Shown: positions 42,984-52,004 of the stretch, piece after piece
Layout of the letters: every line of letters starts with the position of its first letter
How positions within the stretch are numbered: the stretch's first letter is position 1
Assembly (NCBI RefSeq): GCF_002631185.1
Contig: NZ_PDNU01000004.1
Span: 89,841-153,840, forward strand
DNA length: 64,000 bases
Direction of reading: 5' to 3'
Origin: Teichococcus rhizosphaerae
Lineage (GTDB): Bacteria > Pseudomonadota > Alphaproteobacteria > Acetobacterales > Acetobacteraceae
Program-made: the position numbers and the translations under genes
The notes under the pieces: model-generated
Database searches by the model: none
What the model saw: the letters and a program-made list of their open reading frames with translations, nothing else
What the model was told of the DNA's origin: nothing

Positions 42984-44663
42984 ATGGCACATTTCCTCAA
43001 CCGGCTGAGCATCCGCAGCAAGCTGCTGCTGGCCTTCGGCGTCCTGCTGATGTTCGTGATCGGCAATGGCGTCTATGGCGTGACGCAGCTCCGGCAGATC
43101 AATGCCGAAGTGGTGGACATGCGGGACAACTGGCTTCCCGCCATCCGCGCCCTGGGCGAGCTGCAATACAGCGTCTCGCGCGAGAGGACCCGCTTCGCCC
43201 GGCTGATCGCGACCTATGACCGCCAGGAGCGGGCGCAGGTGCAGGCCGAGGTGGATGCCATGACGCGGGAGATCCGGCGGCAGGTCGAGGCCTACCTGCC
43301 GATGCTCTCCTCGCCGCGCGCGCGCGCGCTGTTCGAGCGGTTCCAGGCGGAATACCGCGCCTATGGCGAGATCAACCGCACCGCGCTGGCCCGGGAGGGC
43401 GCGGCGGGGCAGGCGATCTTCAACACCGAGGTGGCGCGGGCCTTCCGCGTCGCTTCCGGCACGCTGGACGAGATGCTGGGGCTGAACCGGGAAGGCTTCA
43501 TGGCCAGCAGCGCCGAGGCCGAGGAGGCCTATGGCATGGCGCTCACCGGCATCGTCGCCACCGCCGTTCTGGCACTGCTGACAGGCCTCGGCGCGGTACT
43601 CTGGATGGACCGCGACCTCGGCCGCGCCGTGGTGCGGCTGTCCGCCGCGCTGCGCCGCCTGGCCCAGCGGGACTACGGCTTCGACCTGCCCGAGCGGAAC
43701 CGGCAGGACGAGATCGGCAGCATGGCCCAGGCGCTGGAGGATTGCCGCCGTGGCCTGCAGGAGGCCGACGCGCTGGCGTCCGGCCAGGAGGCGGAGCGGC
43801 AGGCCAAGGAGCGCCGCGCCGCCCAGCTTTCCGCGCTGATGGCCAGCTTCGAGGGGAAGGTGGGGGAGATGGTGGGCATGCTCGCCGCAGCCTCCACCGA
43901 GCTGGAGGCCACCGCCCAGTCCATGGCCGGCACGGCCAGCCAGACCGGCCGGCAGGTGGAGCGCGTGCTCTCCTCCTCGGAGGAGGCGGGCCAGGGCGTG
44001 CAGACCGTGGCGTCCGCCGCCGAGGAGCTGACCGCCTCCATCGGCGAGATCAGCCGCCAGGTGGCGCAGGCCACGGCGGTCACGGCCCGCGCCGTGAGCG
44101 ACGCCCAGCGCACCGACGGCACGGTGCGCGCCCTGGCCGAGAGCGCCGCGCGCATCGGCGAGGTGGTGGGGTTGATCAACACCATCGCGGGCCAGACCAA
44201 CCTGCTGGCGCTGAACGCCACCATCGAGGCGGCGCGTGCCGGCGAGGCGGGCAAGGGCTTCGCCGTGGTCGCCTCCGAGGTAAAGAACCTGGCGAGCCAG
44301 ACCGCCAAGGCGACGGACGAGATCCGCAGCCAGATCGCGCAGATCCAGGGCGCCACGCAGCAGGCCGTGGTGGACATCCAGGCCATCACCGGCACGATCG
44401 ACTCGATCAGCACCATCACCGCCACCATCGCCGCCGCCATCGACGAGCAGGGCACGGCCACGGGCGAGATCGCCAACAGCGTCACCCGCACGGCCCAGGC
44501 CACCACCAGCGTCAGCGCCAGCATCGCGGAGGTGAACCAGGGGGCGGAAAGCACGGGCGCCTCGGCCCGGCAGGTGCTGGTGGCCTCGGGCGAGCTGTCC
44601 CGCCAGTCGGAGCAGCTCAAGGCGGAGGTCGGCCAGTTCATCGCCCAGGTGCGCGCCGCCTGA
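42984..44663 (+). CDS. methyl-accepting chemotaxis protein
   Basis: The 559-residue receptor has a first membrane helix (about 13-33), a 4-helix-bundle periplasmic ligand domain of about 150 residues ([21 protein letters not shown]), a second membrane helix (about 190-210, [21 protein letters not shown]), a HAMP region and a cytoplasmic signalling domain. The hairpin tip contains [20 protein letters not shown], which binds CheW/CheA. No chemotaxis operon lies nearby and the ligand is unknown. The C-terminus has no NWETF-like CheR tether. The RBS GGCAGGGGG lies just before the ATG. Confidence 0.93.
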   Translation: MAHFLNRLSIRSKLLLAFGVLLMFVIGNGVYGVTQLRQINAEVVDMRDNWLPAIRALGELQYSVSRERTRFARLIATYDRQERAQVQAEVDAMTREIRRQVEAYLPMLSSPRARALFERFQAEYRAYGEINRTALAREGAAGQAIFNTEVARAFRVASGTLDEMLGLNREGFMASSAEAEEAYGMALTGIVATAVLALLTGLGAVLWMDRDLGRAVVRLSAALRRLAQRDYGFDLPERNRQDEIGSMAQALEDCRRGLQEADALASGQEAERQAKERRAAQLSALMASFEGKVGEMVGMLAAASTELEATAQSMAGTASQTGRQVERVLSSSEEAGQGVQTVASAAEELTASIGEISRQVAQATAVTARAVSDAQRTDGTVRALAESAARIGEVVGLINTIAGQTNLLALNATIEAARAGEAGKGFAVVASEVKNLASQTAKATDEIRSQIAQIQGATQQAVVDIQAITGTIDSISTITATIAAAIDEQGTATGEIANSVTRTAQATTSVSASIAEVNQGAESTGASARQVLVASGELSRQSEQLKAEVGQFIAQVRAA

Positions 44664-44687
44664 GGGCGGGCGGGCCGGCGGCGTCAT

Positions 44688-44713
44688 CCGCCCGGGCGGG
44701 CCTGCCCGGGCGG
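44688..44713. terminator. GC-rich hairpin between MCP and pmbA
   Basis: A perfect 10-bp stem pairs 44688-44697 with 44704-44713 over a six-base loop in the 57-base gap between two convergent genes. There is no T tract on either side, so it may be a factor-assisted terminator. Confidence 0.5.
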
Positions 44714-44720
44714 CGGCGCA

Positions 44721-46046
44721 TCAGCTCCCGGCGATGGTCAGGCCCTCGACCCGCAGCGTCGGCGCATCCGTGCCCCGGCGGAAGCGCAGGTCGCCGGCGG
44801 CGCGCAGCGTGAGGAACATGTCCTTCAGGTTGCCGGCCACGGTGATGCCGCTCACCGCCTCGGCCAGCTGCCCGTCGCGGATGGCGAAGCCGGCGGCGCC
44901 CCGGCTGTAGTCGCCGGTGACGCCGTTGACGCCGGAGCCGATCATCTCCGTGACGTAGAGGCCCTCGCCGATATCGGCCATCAGCGCCTCCGGCGTGCCG
45001 CTGCCGCCCTCCAGCCAGAGATTGGTGGTGGCGGGCGATGGCGGGCTGGAGATGCCACGGCTGGCATGGCCGGTGGAGCGCAGGCCGAGCTGCCGCGCGC
45101 TGCGCCAGTCCAGCACCCAGGAGCGCAACACGCCATCCTCCACCAGCGCCAGCGGCGCGGTGGGCGTGCCCTCGCCGTCGAAGGGGCGGGAGCGCAGGCC
45201 GCGCCGCCGCAGCGGGTCGTCGCGCAGGCTGAGGCCGGGGCTCAGCACGGGCTGGTCCATGCGGTCGCGCAGAAAGGAGGTGCCGCGCGCCACCGCCGCG
45301 CCGTTCAGCGCCGCCGCCAGGTGCGCGGCGAGCGAGGCGGCCACGCGGGGGTCATACACCACGGGGCGGCGGCCGGTCCTCATGCGGGCGGGGTTCAGCC
45401 GGCGCACGGCGCGCTCGGCGGCCGAGCGGCCGAGCGCGGCCGGGTCCTCCAGGTCGGACAGGTGGACGGCGCTGCTGTAGTCGTAGTCGCGCTCCATGCC
45501 CGTGCCCTGCCCGGCCACGGCCGTCACCGAGATGGAGTGGCCGGTGCGCCCGTATTCCCCGGCGAAGCCGGCCGAGCTGAACATCGCCACCTCGGTGCGG
45601 GCGAAGCCGGCCTCGGCGCCCTCGCTGTTGCTGACGCCCGCCACCGCCAGCGCCGCTTCCTCCGCGAGCGCGGCGCGAGCGATCAGCGCCTCGGCGTCCG
45701 GATCGGTGCCGTCATCCAGCTCCAGGTCGAGGGCGGGCGGGGCGCCGGCCTCGCCCAGCCCCGAGAAGCGGTCCGGCGGCACGGCGCGGGCCATGGCCAC
45801 GGCCCGCTCGGCGAGCGCCTGGAAACCCCGCGGGTCGGCGTCGGTGGCGGAGACGATGGCCTGCCGCTGGCCGACCAGGACGCGCAGCCCGAGGTCGAGC
45901 CCCTCCGAGCGCTCCAGATGCTCCAGCTTGCCCAGGCGGCGGTGCACCGAAAGGGCCGTGCCGACGATCATCAGCGCATCCGCCGCGTCCGCTCCCGCCG
46001 CGCGCGCGGCGGCGACGAGGGATTCCAGCCGCTCCAGCCGGTTCAT
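44721..46046 (-). CDS. pmbA: PmbA/TldE metalloprotease subunit family
   Basis: TldD and TldE (PmbA) form a protease that trims modified peptides such as microcin B17 and damages the CcdA antitoxin. The 441-residue protein matches the PmbA side: SVHRRLGKLEHLERSEGLDLGLRV at the start, which carries the conserved block, then DYDYSSAVHL and VTGDYSRGAAGFAIRDG near the end. TldE lacks the zinc motif (HExxH) and none was seen, as expected. It begins with an ATG overlapping the M16 stop (ATGA). TldD is not in the window. Confidence 0.88.
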   Translation of the reverse strand: MNRLERLESLVAAARAAGADAADALMIVGTALSVHRRLGKLEHLERSEGLDLGLRVLVGQRQAIVSATDADPRGFQALAERAVAMARAVPPDRFSGLGEAGAPPALDLELDDGTDPDAEALIARAALAEEAALAVAGVSNSEGAEAGFARTEVAMFSSAGFAGEYGRTGHSISVTAVAGQGTGMERDYDYSSAVHLSDLEDPAALGRSAAERAVRRLNPARMRTGRRPVVYDPRVAASLAAHLAAALNGAAVARGTSFLRDRMDQPVLSPGLSLRDDPLRRRGLRSRPFDGEGTPTAPLALVEDGVLRSWVLDWRSARQLGLRSTGHASRGISSPPSPATTNLWLEGGSGTPEALMADIGEGLYVTEMIGSGVNGVTGDYSRGAAGFAIRDGQLAEAVSGITVAGNLKDMFLTLRAAGDLRFRRGTDAPTLRVEGLTIAGS

Positions 46047-47308
46047 GCGGCGAGCTTCTCCGCGATGGCCGGCAGTCCGGGCACCTTGCCGGCGGGGCCG
46101 AGGGCGGCCAGCGTCGGGCGGGAGCGGAAGATCATGGCGGCCGCCTGCTGCACCTGCTCCACCGTCACCGCGGCGATCTTCGCCTTGGTCTCCTCCACCG
46201 GGATGAGGCGGCCATGCACCTGGATCTGCCGCGCCAGCTGCTCGCAGCGGCTGCCGGTGGATTCGAGCGACATCAGCACCGAGGCGCGGAGCTGCGCCTT
46301 GGCGCGGGCCAGCTCGTCCTCCGTCACGTCCTGCTGCACGCGCCGCAGCTCCTCCAGCGCCACCGGCACCAGCTCGGCCGCCTGCGCCTCCCCCGTGCCG
46401 GCGTAGATGGCGAACAGGCCGCCATCCCGGAAGGGCTGGGCGAAGGAGTAGATGGAATAGACCAGCCCGCGCTTCTCGCGGATCTCCTGGAACAGGCGGG
46501 AGGACATGCCGCCGCCGAGCAGGGTGGAGAGCAGCATGGTGGGGTAGTGCATCGGCGTCGCCACCGCCGGGCCCTCGAAGCCCAGCACCACATGCACCTG
46601 GTCCAGCTCCCGCTCCTCGCGGAACTCGCCGCCGCCGTAGCGCGCCACCTCCGAGGGGGTGGGGCTGACCACCGGCAGGTCGGCGAAGTGGCGCTCCACC
46701 AGCCCGACCAGGTGCTCGTGCTCCAGCGCGCCGGCGGCGGCCACCACCATGCGGCTCGGGCCGTAGTGGCGGCGCATGTAGCCGGTCAGCACCTCGCGGC
46801 CCATGCCGGCGATGCTCTGCTCGGTGCCCAGCGTCGGGCGCCCCATGGGCTGGTCGGGAAAGGCGGTGGACTGGAAGTGGTCGAAGATGATGTCGTCCGG
46901 CGTGTCGTTCGCCTGGCCGATCTCCTGCAGGATCACGCCGCGCTCGCGCTCCAGCTCCTCGGGGATGAAGGTGGAGTGCGTCAGGATGTCGCCGATGATG
47001 TCGGCGGCGAGCGGCATGTCCTCCTTCAGCACCTTGGCGTAGTAGGCGGTCTGCTCGCGGGCGGTGTAGGCGTTCAGGTGGCCGCCCACATTCTCGATCT
47101 CGCGGGCGATGGAGGCGGCGTCGCGCTTCTCGGTGCCCTTGAAGGCCATGTGCTCCAGGAAGTGGGAGGCGCCGTTCTCCGCCCCAGTCTCGTCCCGGGT
47201 GCCGGCATGGACATATGCGCCGATCGAGACCGTCTCCACCCGGGGCATGGCTTCGGAAACCACGGTCAGTCCGTTGGACAGGCGCGTCAGCCGCACCGCT
47301 TCAGTCAT
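46043..47308 (-). CDS. M16 family zinc peptidase (processing-peptidase type)
   Basis: The 421-residue protein is a pitrilysin-like peptidase related to the mitochondrial processing peptidase beta subunit. The inverted zinc motif HFLEH (about residue 49-53, in GASHFLEHMAFKGT) plus the downstream Glu (REIENVGGHLNAYTARE) are intact, so it should be active. Proteins of this kind often lie next to thrC in Alphaproteobacteria, here separated from it by two rlpA genes on the opposite strand. The ATG at 47308 (MTEAVRLTRL) fits the family; the upstream 42 residues of open frame do not. Confidence 0.9.
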   Translation of the reverse strand: MTEAVRLTRLSNGLTVVSEAMPRVETVSIGAYVHAGTRDETGAENGASHFLEHMAFKGTEKRDAASIAREIENVGGHLNAYTAREQTAYYAKVLKEDMPLAADIIGDILTHSTFIPEELERERGVILQEIGQANDTPDDIIFDHFQSTAFPDQPMGRPTLGTEQSIAGMGREVLTGYMRRHYGPSRMVVAAAGALEHEHLVGLVERHFADLPVVSPTPSEVARYGGGEFREERELDQVHVVLGFEGPAVATPMHYPTMLLSTLLGGGMSSRLFQEIREKRGLVYSIYSFAQPFRDGGLFAIYAGTGEAQAAELVPVALEELRRVQQDVTEDELARAKAQLRASVLMSLESTGSRCEQLARQIQVHGRLIPVEETKAKIAAVTVEQVQQAAAMIFRSRPTLAALGPAGKVPGLPAIAEKLAA

Positions 47309-47610
47309 GAGCAAGCATTCCTGTGATCGGCCCGCGCGGAGGAGGGGATGGCGGGCGGAAACCCATTTGGTCTTGGAATGTAGTGCCGAAGCGCCCGGCA
47401 TGCGACCCCGGCCGCCGCCATGCCAGGGGCGCATGGCGCTATGGTCTCGCCTCCCGCCCTCAGGGCCGGCCCTTCACGGAGCGGTGTGGCGGCTCAACGC
47501 GGCGGGTCCGGCTTCGTTAAAGGGGCTCGTTAAGGATTTGTAAGGCTCGGGACGGCTGCTGAAGGCCACGCCGGGCCCCTGCCCCTGAACCTGCCGAAAG
47601 GAGACCGACC
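47309..47610. other. 302-base intergenic region between the M16 peptidase and rlpA genes
   Basis: No gene was recognised on either strand. It must hold the promoters for the divergent M16 and first rlpA genes. An AT-richer island at about 47511-47545 contains two GTTAA elements (nine bases between the TTAA cores), which is not the CtrA spacing. AAAGGAGA at its right end is the RBS of the first rlpA gene. Confidence 0.6.
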
Positions 47611-48075
47611 ATGCGCGGCCCGATCCTGGCCCTGCCCTGCCTGACCGCCCTGCTGGGCGCCGCCCTGCTCGCGGTGCCCGCCGCCGAGGCTCGCCCCGTG
47701 GCGCCCATGGCCATGGTGGCCACCGCCTCGCCGGGCGGCACGGCGCTGCCGGTGCGCGACCAGGCGCCGCGCCCGCATCGTGGCGAGGCCTCCTTCTACC
47801 ATGACCGATTCCATGGGCGGGAAATGGCCAATGGCGAGACCTTCCGGCAGAACTCGGACTCGGCCGCCAGCCGCACCCTGCCGCTCGGCACCCGCGCGCA
47901 GGTGCGCAACCTCGAGAATGGCCGCACCGCCGAGGTGACCATCGAGGATCGCGGCCCCTATGCGAAGGGCCGGGTGATCGACCTCAGCAAGAGCACCGCC
48001 CGGAAGCTCGACATGATGGAGGACGGCACCGCCCCGGTCGAGGTCCGCCCGCTGCCCGGCAACCGGCAGGACTGA
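47611..48075 (+). CDS. RlpA-like septal ring lytic transglycosylase family protein (first of a pair)
   Basis: The 154-residue exported protein (signal to about residue 24, AAEARPVAP) consists mainly of one double-psi beta-barrel RlpA domain (about 55-145): GEASFYHDRFHGREMANGE, TLPLGTRAQVRNLENGR, VTIEDRGPYAKGRVID. RlpA proteins cut peptidoglycan strands lacking stem peptides or bind them at the septum. No SPOR domain is present. AAAGGAGA lies eight bases before the ATG. It shares about 60% of residues by eye with the next gene, so the two arose by duplication. Confidence 0.88.
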   Translation: MRGPILALPCLTALLGAALLAVPAAEARPVAPMAMVATASPGGTALPVRDQAPRPHRGEASFYHDRFHGREMANGETFRQNSDSAASRTLPLGTRAQVRNLENGRTAEVTIEDRGPYAKGRVIDLSKSTARKLDMMEDGTAPVEVRPLPGNRQD

Positions 48076-48194
48076 CCCCCCCCCCGCCCCATGCCCGTGT
48101 TGCCCGGGGCGGCGGGGCACCCCATCTGAATGGACCGGCCTCGGGCGGCGCCCGCCGCCACGCGGCCCATCGCAAGGAAGGAGGGCCACCCGTC

Positions 48195-48644
48195 ATGCGA
48201 GGACTGAAACTGGCCGCGATCTGTGTCGCCTTCGGCCTCACGGCCGCTTTCTCGCCCGCCGAGAGCCGCGAGGTGAAGCGCGAGACCACCGCCCGCGCCG
48301 CCAGCGCCGGCAAACCGCCCCCGCGCGCGGCGCACCGCCCGCAGCGGGGCCGCGCCTCGTTCTACGCCAACCACTTCCATGGCAAGCGCATGGCTAATGG
48401 CCGGCGCTTCAACCGAAACTCCAACGCCGCGGCCAGCCGCACCCTGCCGCTCGGCACCGAGGCGCGGGTGAAGAACCTGGAGAATGGCCGCAGCGCCATC
48501 GTCACCATCCAGGACCGCGGCCCGTTCAAGCGCGGGCGGGTGATCGATGTCAGCCCCCGCGTGGCCAGCCAGCTCGGCATGCGGGAGGATGGCGTGGTGA
48601 TGGTCGAGGTGGTGCCGCTCAGCATCCCGAGCAATCCGGGCTGA
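48195..48644 (+). CDS. RlpA-like septal ring lytic transglycosylase family protein (second of a pair)
   Basis: This 149-residue protein has a short signal (LAAICVAFGLTAAFSPAES), a basic spacer and one RlpA domain (about 52-142) with GRASFYANHFHGKRMANGR, TLPLGTEARVKNLENGR and VTIQDRGPFKRGRVID. It lies 119 bases after its paralogue on the same strand and has its own strong RBS (GGAAGGAGGG). The spacer is more basic (KRETTARAASAGKPPPRAAH) than in the first copy. No SPOR domain. Confidence 0.88.
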   Translation: MRGLKLAAICVAFGLTAAFSPAESREVKRETTARAASAGKPPPRAAHRPQRGRASFYANHFHGKRMANGRRFNRNSNAAASRTLPLGTEARVKNLENGRSAIVTIQDRGPFKRGRVIDVSPRVASQLGMREDGVVMVEVVPLSIPSNPG

Positions 48645-48666
48645 GCCGGCCTGTTTTGCCGGAAGG

Positions 48667-48687
48667 GGGGAAGGCGCCGCCTTCCCC
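48667..48687. terminator. hairpin between the second rlpA gene and thrC
   Basis: A perfect 9-bp stem (GGGGAAGGC with GCCTTCCCC) around a three-base loop in the 57-base gap between convergent genes. It has no T tract, but its place suggests transcription stop for either side. Confidence 0.5.
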
Positions 48688-48701
48688 TGGCGTGCCTTTC
48701 C

Positions 48702-50108
48702 TCAGGCGGCGTTGCGCCGCGCATGGCCGCGCACGGCGGCCTCGATGCCTTCCAGCTCGTTGGGCAGCACGGTGAGGCGCTCCTCCCGCTGGTACAGGTC
48801 GGCCAGGCGGGGCGGCAGCGGCGGGCGGATGCCGGTCGCCTTTTCCACCGCATCCGGGAACTTGGCCGGGTGCGCCGTGGCGGCGACGATCACGGGGATG
48901 CCCCTGTCCTCCGGCCGGTGGGCGCGCGCCGCCGCCATGCCGATGGCGGTGTGCGGATCGGCCAGATAGGCGCTGTCCCGGTGCAGGCGGCGGATCTCCT
49001 CCAGCGTCCCCTCATCCGAGAGGGTGTGGCCGTGGAACAGGGCGGTGGCACGGCGCCACGCATCGTCCGGCACCGGCATGCGGCCCTCGGCGCGGAAGCG
49101 CCGCATCGTCGCCGCCGTGGCCGCCGCGTCCCGCCCCAGCAGCTCGAACAGCAGCCGCTCGAAGTTCGACGAGACCTGGATGTCCATGCTCGGCGAGAGC
49201 GAGGGCGCGACGCCCTGCACGCTCATGTCGTTGGCGGCGAGGAAGCGGGCCAGGATGTCGTTGCGGTTGGCGCCGATGATCAGCCGCTCGATCGGCAGCC
49301 CCATGCGGCGCGCCACCCAGGCGGCCAGCACGTTGCCGAAATTGCCGGTGGGGACGGACACCGCCACCGGCCGGTCCGGCGCGCCGAGCGCCAGCGCGGC
49401 ATAGGCGTAATAGGGCACCTGCGCCGCGATGCGCGCCCAGTTGATCGAGTTCACCGCCGAGAGGCGCATCTCCTGGCGGAAGGGCGCGTCGTTGAACATC
49501 GCCTTCACCAGGTCCTGGCAATCGTCGAAGCTGCCCTGGACGGCGATGTTGTGGATGTTGGACGACAGCACCGTGGTCATCTGCCGGCGCTGCACCTCGG
49601 AGGTGCGGCCCTCGGGGTGCAGGATCACCACGTCGATCGCGCCACGGTCGCGGCAGGCCTCGATGGCGGCGGAGCCCGTGTCGCCCGAGGTGGCGCCGAC
49701 GATGGTCACGCGCTCGCCGCGCTTTTCCAGCACATGGTCGAAGAGCTGGCCGAGCAGCTGCATCGCCATGTCCTTGAAGGCGAGCGTCGGGCCATGGAAC
49801 AGCTCCAGCGAGAAGATGCCGGGCTCCACCTGCACCAGCGGCGCCGTGGCGGCGTGGCCGAAGCCGCCATAGGCGGCGCGCGCCATGCGCAGCAGCGTGG
49901 CCTCGTCCGGCGCGCCGCCGGTGAAGCGCGCCATCAGCTGGGCGGCCAGCTCCGGATAGGGCAGGCCGCGCAGGCCGCGCCATTCGGCGGCCGAGAGCAG
50001 CGGCCAGGATTCGGGCATGAACAGGCCACCATCCTCGGCCAGCCCGGCCAGGAGGACGCCTTCGAAATCGCGGGCGGGGGCGTCGCCCCGGGTCGAGACA
50101 TAGCGCAT
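48702..50108 (-). CDS. thrC: threonine synthase
   Basis: ThrC makes threonine from O-phosphohomoserine using PLP. The 468-residue length is that of the long bacterial/fungal subgroup. The N-terminal MRYVSTRGDAPARDFEGVL is typical; the PLP Lys is in GPTLAFKDMAMQLL (about 113-125); the phosphate-loop VPTGNFGNVLA is also clear. The open frame upstream to 50243 is unlikely to be coding. It is divergent from the S9 peptidase gene (91 bases). Usually an M16 peptidase follows directly; here the paired rlpA genes interrupt. Confidence 0.95.
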   Translation of the reverse strand: MRYVSTRGDAPARDFEGVLLAGLAEDGGLFMPESWPLLSAAEWRGLRGLPYPELAAQLMARFTGGAPDEATLLRMARAAYGGFGHAATAPLVQVEPGIFSLELFHGPTLAFKDMAMQLLGQLFDHVLEKRGERVTIVGATSGDTGSAAIEACRDRGAIDVVILHPEGRTSEVQRRQMTTVLSSNIHNIAVQGSFDDCQDLVKAMFNDAPFRQEMRLSAVNSINWARIAAQVPYYAYAALALGAPDRPVAVSVPTGNFGNVLAAWVARRMGLPIERLIIGANRNDILARFLAANDMSVQGVAPSLSPSMDIQVSSNFERLLFELLGRDAAATAATMRRFRAEGRMPVPDDAWRRATALFHGHTLSDEGTLEEIRRLHRDSAYLADPHTAIGMAAARAHRPEDRGIPVIVAATAHPAKFPDAVEKATGIRPPLPPRLADLYQREERLTVLPNELEGIEAAVRGHARRNAA

Positions 50109-50199
50109 GATGCGGCGCAGATTAGGCGCTGGCGCGGCATCCGGCCATGCCGGTTGCACGGATTTGCCTCCCCGCCGGATCGGGTCCACCGTGCGGCGC

Positions 50200-51996
50200 A
50201 TGACGACCGACGCCGCCGCCCTGCTCGAGCGCCTGCTCGCCACCCCCGCCGCCAGCGCGCCCGCCCATGCCGGGGATGGCCGGCTCTACTTCCTGCATGA
50301 CGCGGAGGGCTCCGCCCAGGTCTGGGAGATCCCCGCCGGCGGCGGCGCGCCCCGGCCCCGCACCCGCCACCGCGACGCCGTCTCGCATGTGGCCGGCCTG
50401 CCGGATGGCGGCGCCGTGTTCGGCCGCGACGGCGCCGGCGACGAGCGGGTCCAGCTCCACCACCTGCCGCCCCAGGGCGAGCCCCGCGCCCTGACCGCGG
50501 CGCCGGAGGTGATCCATGGCTGGGGCGCCGTCTCGCCCGAGGGCGGGCGGATCGCCTACACCGCCAATGCGCGCGACCCGGCGCACACCGATGCCTGGGT
50601 GATGGACATCGCCACCGGCGGGGCGCGCTGCGTGGCCGAGGTGGAGGGCCCGCACGAGCTGCCGGCCTGGGCGCCCGATGGCCAGGCGCTGCTGCTGGCC
50701 AGCGCGCCCCGCAGCTTCGAAGCCAGCCTCGACCGCGTGGCCCTGGCGGATGGCGCCCGCACCCCTCTCACCCCGCATGAGGGCGACTGGCGCCACCTTT
50801 CGCCCTGCGGCCGGCGGAAAGGCGGCGGCTTCTGGCTGCTGAGTGACCGGGGGCGAGATTTCCTCGGCGTCGCCTTCCAGGGGCCAGGGGCGGCGGAGCC
50901 GCGCTTCCTCCACGCGCCGCCGCACGACGTCGAGCTGCTGCAGGTCTCGCCCGACCAGTCGCTGCTGGCGGTGGTGGTGAACGAGGGCGGCTATTCCCGG
51001 CTGCGCTTCCTCGACGCGGAAAGCGGCGCCGTGCGGGCCACGCCCTGGCACCCCCGCGGCGTCATCACCAAGGTGAGCTGGGCGCCGGAGGGGCATCCGG
51101 ATGGCAGCCATGTCGCCTTCGACCTGGCCGGATTCGCCTTCCCCTCCGGGCTGCACCGCGCCTGGCCGGACCGGCCGGACAGCGCGCCGCTGCTTCCCGC
51201 CGCCCCGCCGCCCGGGCTGCGGCAATGGGAAAGCATCACCTACCCCACCCATGACGGGCGGGAGATCCCCGCCTTCCTGGCCCTGCCGGAGGGCGAGGCG
51301 CCCGGCGGCGGCTGGCCCATGCTGGTCTGGGTGCATGGCGGGCCGGCGGCGCAGGCCCTGCCCAACTGGCGGCCGGACCTGCAGGCGGTGCTGGCGCTCG
51401 GCATCGGCGTGCTGGTGCCGAACGTGCGCGGCTCCACCGGCTATGGCCGCGCCTATGCCGCGCTGGATGACCGCGAGAAGCGGCTGGACAGCGTGGCCGA
51501 CCTCGCCGCCGCCCATGCCTTCCTCGCCGCCCGCGCCGAGGTGGACGAGGGGCGCATCGGCATCATGGGGCAGAGCTATGGCGGCTGGATGGTGCTGGCC
51601 GCCACCACGGAATATCCCGGCCTCTGGGCCTGCGGGGTGGATTTCTACGGCATCGCCCGCTGGAAGACCTTCTTCGAGCGCACCGGGCCCTGGCGCATCG
51701 GCCACCGCGCCGCCGAATATGGCGACCCGGTGCGCGATGCCGCCCTGCTGGAGCGCCTCTCGCCCCTGCTGCGGGCGGAGCGCATCGCCTGCCCGCTGCT
51801 GGTGGCCCAGGGCATGACCGACCCGCGCGTGCCGCCCCTGGAAAGCGCGCAGATCGTGGCGGCGCTGGAGCGGCGCGGCGTGCCGGTGGAATACCTGACC
51901 TTCCCCGACGAGGGGCATGGCTTCACCAAGCGGGAGAACCGGCGGCGGGTCTACCGCGCCGTGCTGGCCTTCCTGGCGACGCATCTGAAGGGCTGA
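50200..51996 (+). CDS. S9 family (prolyl oligopeptidase-type) serine peptidase
   Basis: The 598-residue protein has an N-terminal seven-blade-like propeller (about 1-360, repeats such as GRIAYTANARDPAHTDAWVMD) and a C-terminal alpha/beta-hydrolase peptidase (about 370-598). The catalytic Ser is in GIMGQSYGGWM, with the Asp and His in TDPRVPP and DEGHGFTKREN. No signal peptide was seen, so it may be cytoplasmic and cut peptides, as dipeptidyl/acylaminoacyl peptidases do. The ATG at 50200 is preferred over an upstream frame to 50107. The aminotransferase gene begins eight bases later. Confidence 0.88.
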   Translation: MTTDAAALLERLLATPAASAPAHAGDGRLYFLHDAEGSAQVWEIPAGGGAPRPRTRHRDAVSHVAGLPDGGAVFGRDGAGDERVQLHHLPPQGEPRALTAAPEVIHGWGAVSPEGGRIAYTANARDPAHTDAWVMDIATGGARCVAEVEGPHELPAWAPDGQALLLASAPRSFEASLDRVALADGARTPLTPHEGDWRHLSPCGRRKGGGFWLLSDRGRDFLGVAFQGPGAAEPRFLHAPPHDVELLQVSPDQSLLAVVVNEGGYSRLRFLDAESGAVRATPWHPRGVITKVSWAPEGHPDGSHVAFDLAGFAFPSGLHRAWPDRPDSAPLLPAAPPPGLRQWESITYPTHDGREIPAFLALPEGEAPGGGWPMLVWVHGGPAAQALPNWRPDLQAVLALGIGVLVPNVRGSTGYGRAYAALDDREKRLDSVADLAAAHAFLAARAEVDEGRIGIMGQSYGGWMVLAATTEYPGLWACGVDFYGIARWKTFFERTGPWRIGHRAAEYGDPVRDAALLERLSPLLRAERIACPLLVAQGMTDPRVPPLESAQIVAALERRGVPVEYLTFPDEGHGFTKRENRRRVYRAVLAFLATHLKG

Positions 51997-52004
51997 GCGC
52001 GGCC

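Noticed and set aside
42918..44687. A 589-codon minus-strand frame opposite the chemotaxis receptor
   Set aside because: It is a shadow of the receptor gene; the plus-strand protein has clear signalling motifs and this one has none.
47511..47545. Possible CtrA site in front of the first rlpA gene
   Set aside because: Two TTAA cores are present, but nine bases apart rather than seven, so it does not match the known spacing.
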